Assembly: GCA_030618675.1 (NCBI GenBank) | Contig: JAUXCV010000097.1 | Span: 1-6,279, forward strand | Origin: Acidimicrobiia bacterium | Lineage (GTDB): Bacteria; Actinomycetota; Acidimicrobiia; Spongiisociales; UBA5794 | Direction: 5' to 3' | DNA length: 6,279 bases | Shown here: piece after piece, positions 6,169-6,279 of the stretch | Layout: each line of letters begins with the position of its first letter | Numbering within the stretch: the first letter of the stretch is position 1 | Notes under the pieces: model-generated | Seen by the model: the letters and a program-made list of their open reading frames with translations, nothing else | What the model was told of the DNA's origin: nothing | The model's database searches: none | Translations under genes and position numbers: made by a program

Positions 6169-6279
6169 TCAGAACGGCAACCCGAGGGACTTCGTCAGGA
6201 ACTCCATGAATCCGGTCGCGTTCCGGTTCATCCCGGCGTACTGCTCGAGGAAATCCGGAGCGGTCGCGGTCTTTCTCGA
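6169..6279 (-). CDS. Unidentified protein, C-terminal 36 residues
   Basis: Read on the - strand, the frame is open from the window edge to a TGA whose complement is at 6169-6171. The visible end includes DFLEQYAGMNRNATGFMEF and finishes LGLPF. Nearly all third codon positions are G or C, as in the neighbouring genes, which supports real coding sequence. It converges on pgi with 35 bases between the two stops. I cannot recognise the family from this fragment. A + strand frame is also open here if the pgi stop is bypassed, but codon choice and the compact tail-to-tail layout favour the - strand. Confidence 0.55.
   Translation of the reverse strand, partial: SRKTATAPDFLEQYAGMNRNATGFMEFLTKSLGLPF

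Overview
The window is high-GC DNA (about 63-65% in the lines I counted) packed with co-directional genes, GTG starts and 4-base GTGA gene overlaps. The protein sequences (an actinobacterial-style secreted lysozyme-like domain, PrxQ/BCP, GalU, and a transaldolase next to a TalPgi-type glucose-6-phosphate isomerase) suggest an actinobacterial chromosome, possibly Acidimicrobiia or a relative. That placement is inference; there is no rRNA or other marker to confirm it.

Layout. 1-408 is the 3' end of a secreted lysozyme/lytic-transglycosylase-like gene. After a 121-base gap, four tightly packed + strand genes follow: a small membrane-anchored helix-hairpin-helix protein (530-874), the radical-SAM RNA methyltransferase rlmN (871-1911, overlapping its neighbour by GTGA), a BCP/PrxQ peroxiredoxin (1939-2397) and galU (2399-3265, one base after the peroxiredoxin stop). 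The 184-base gap 3266-3449 holds two copies of a 54-base repeat at an exact 60-base period, a candidate promoter and a run of eight C. Then come transaldolase (3450-4526) and glucose-6-phosphate isomerase (4523-6133), again overlapping by GTGA. The pgi stop codon lies inside an 8-base tandem repeat, followed at once by a 7-base tandem repeat and a GC-rich hairpin. The window ends with the 3' end of a convergent - strand gene of unknown function (6169-6279).

How the genes work together. Tal and Pgi both act at fructose-6-phosphate, joining the pentose phosphate pathway to glycolysis/gluconeogenesis; GalU makes UDP-glucose from glucose-1-phosphate for cell-envelope and storage sugars. RlmN (rRNA/tRNA methylation), the peroxiredoxin (peroxide removal) and the HhH protein are housekeeping genes sharing a likely operon rather than a pathway.

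I see no clear new system such as a defence island, CRISPR array, integron, toxin-antitoxin pair or phage module. The points most worth checking are the 60-base-period repeat before tal, the stacked short repeats at the pgi stop, over-representation of the palindromes CGATCG and GCGATCGC, the split Tal/Pgi pair, and the HhH-rlmN coupling.
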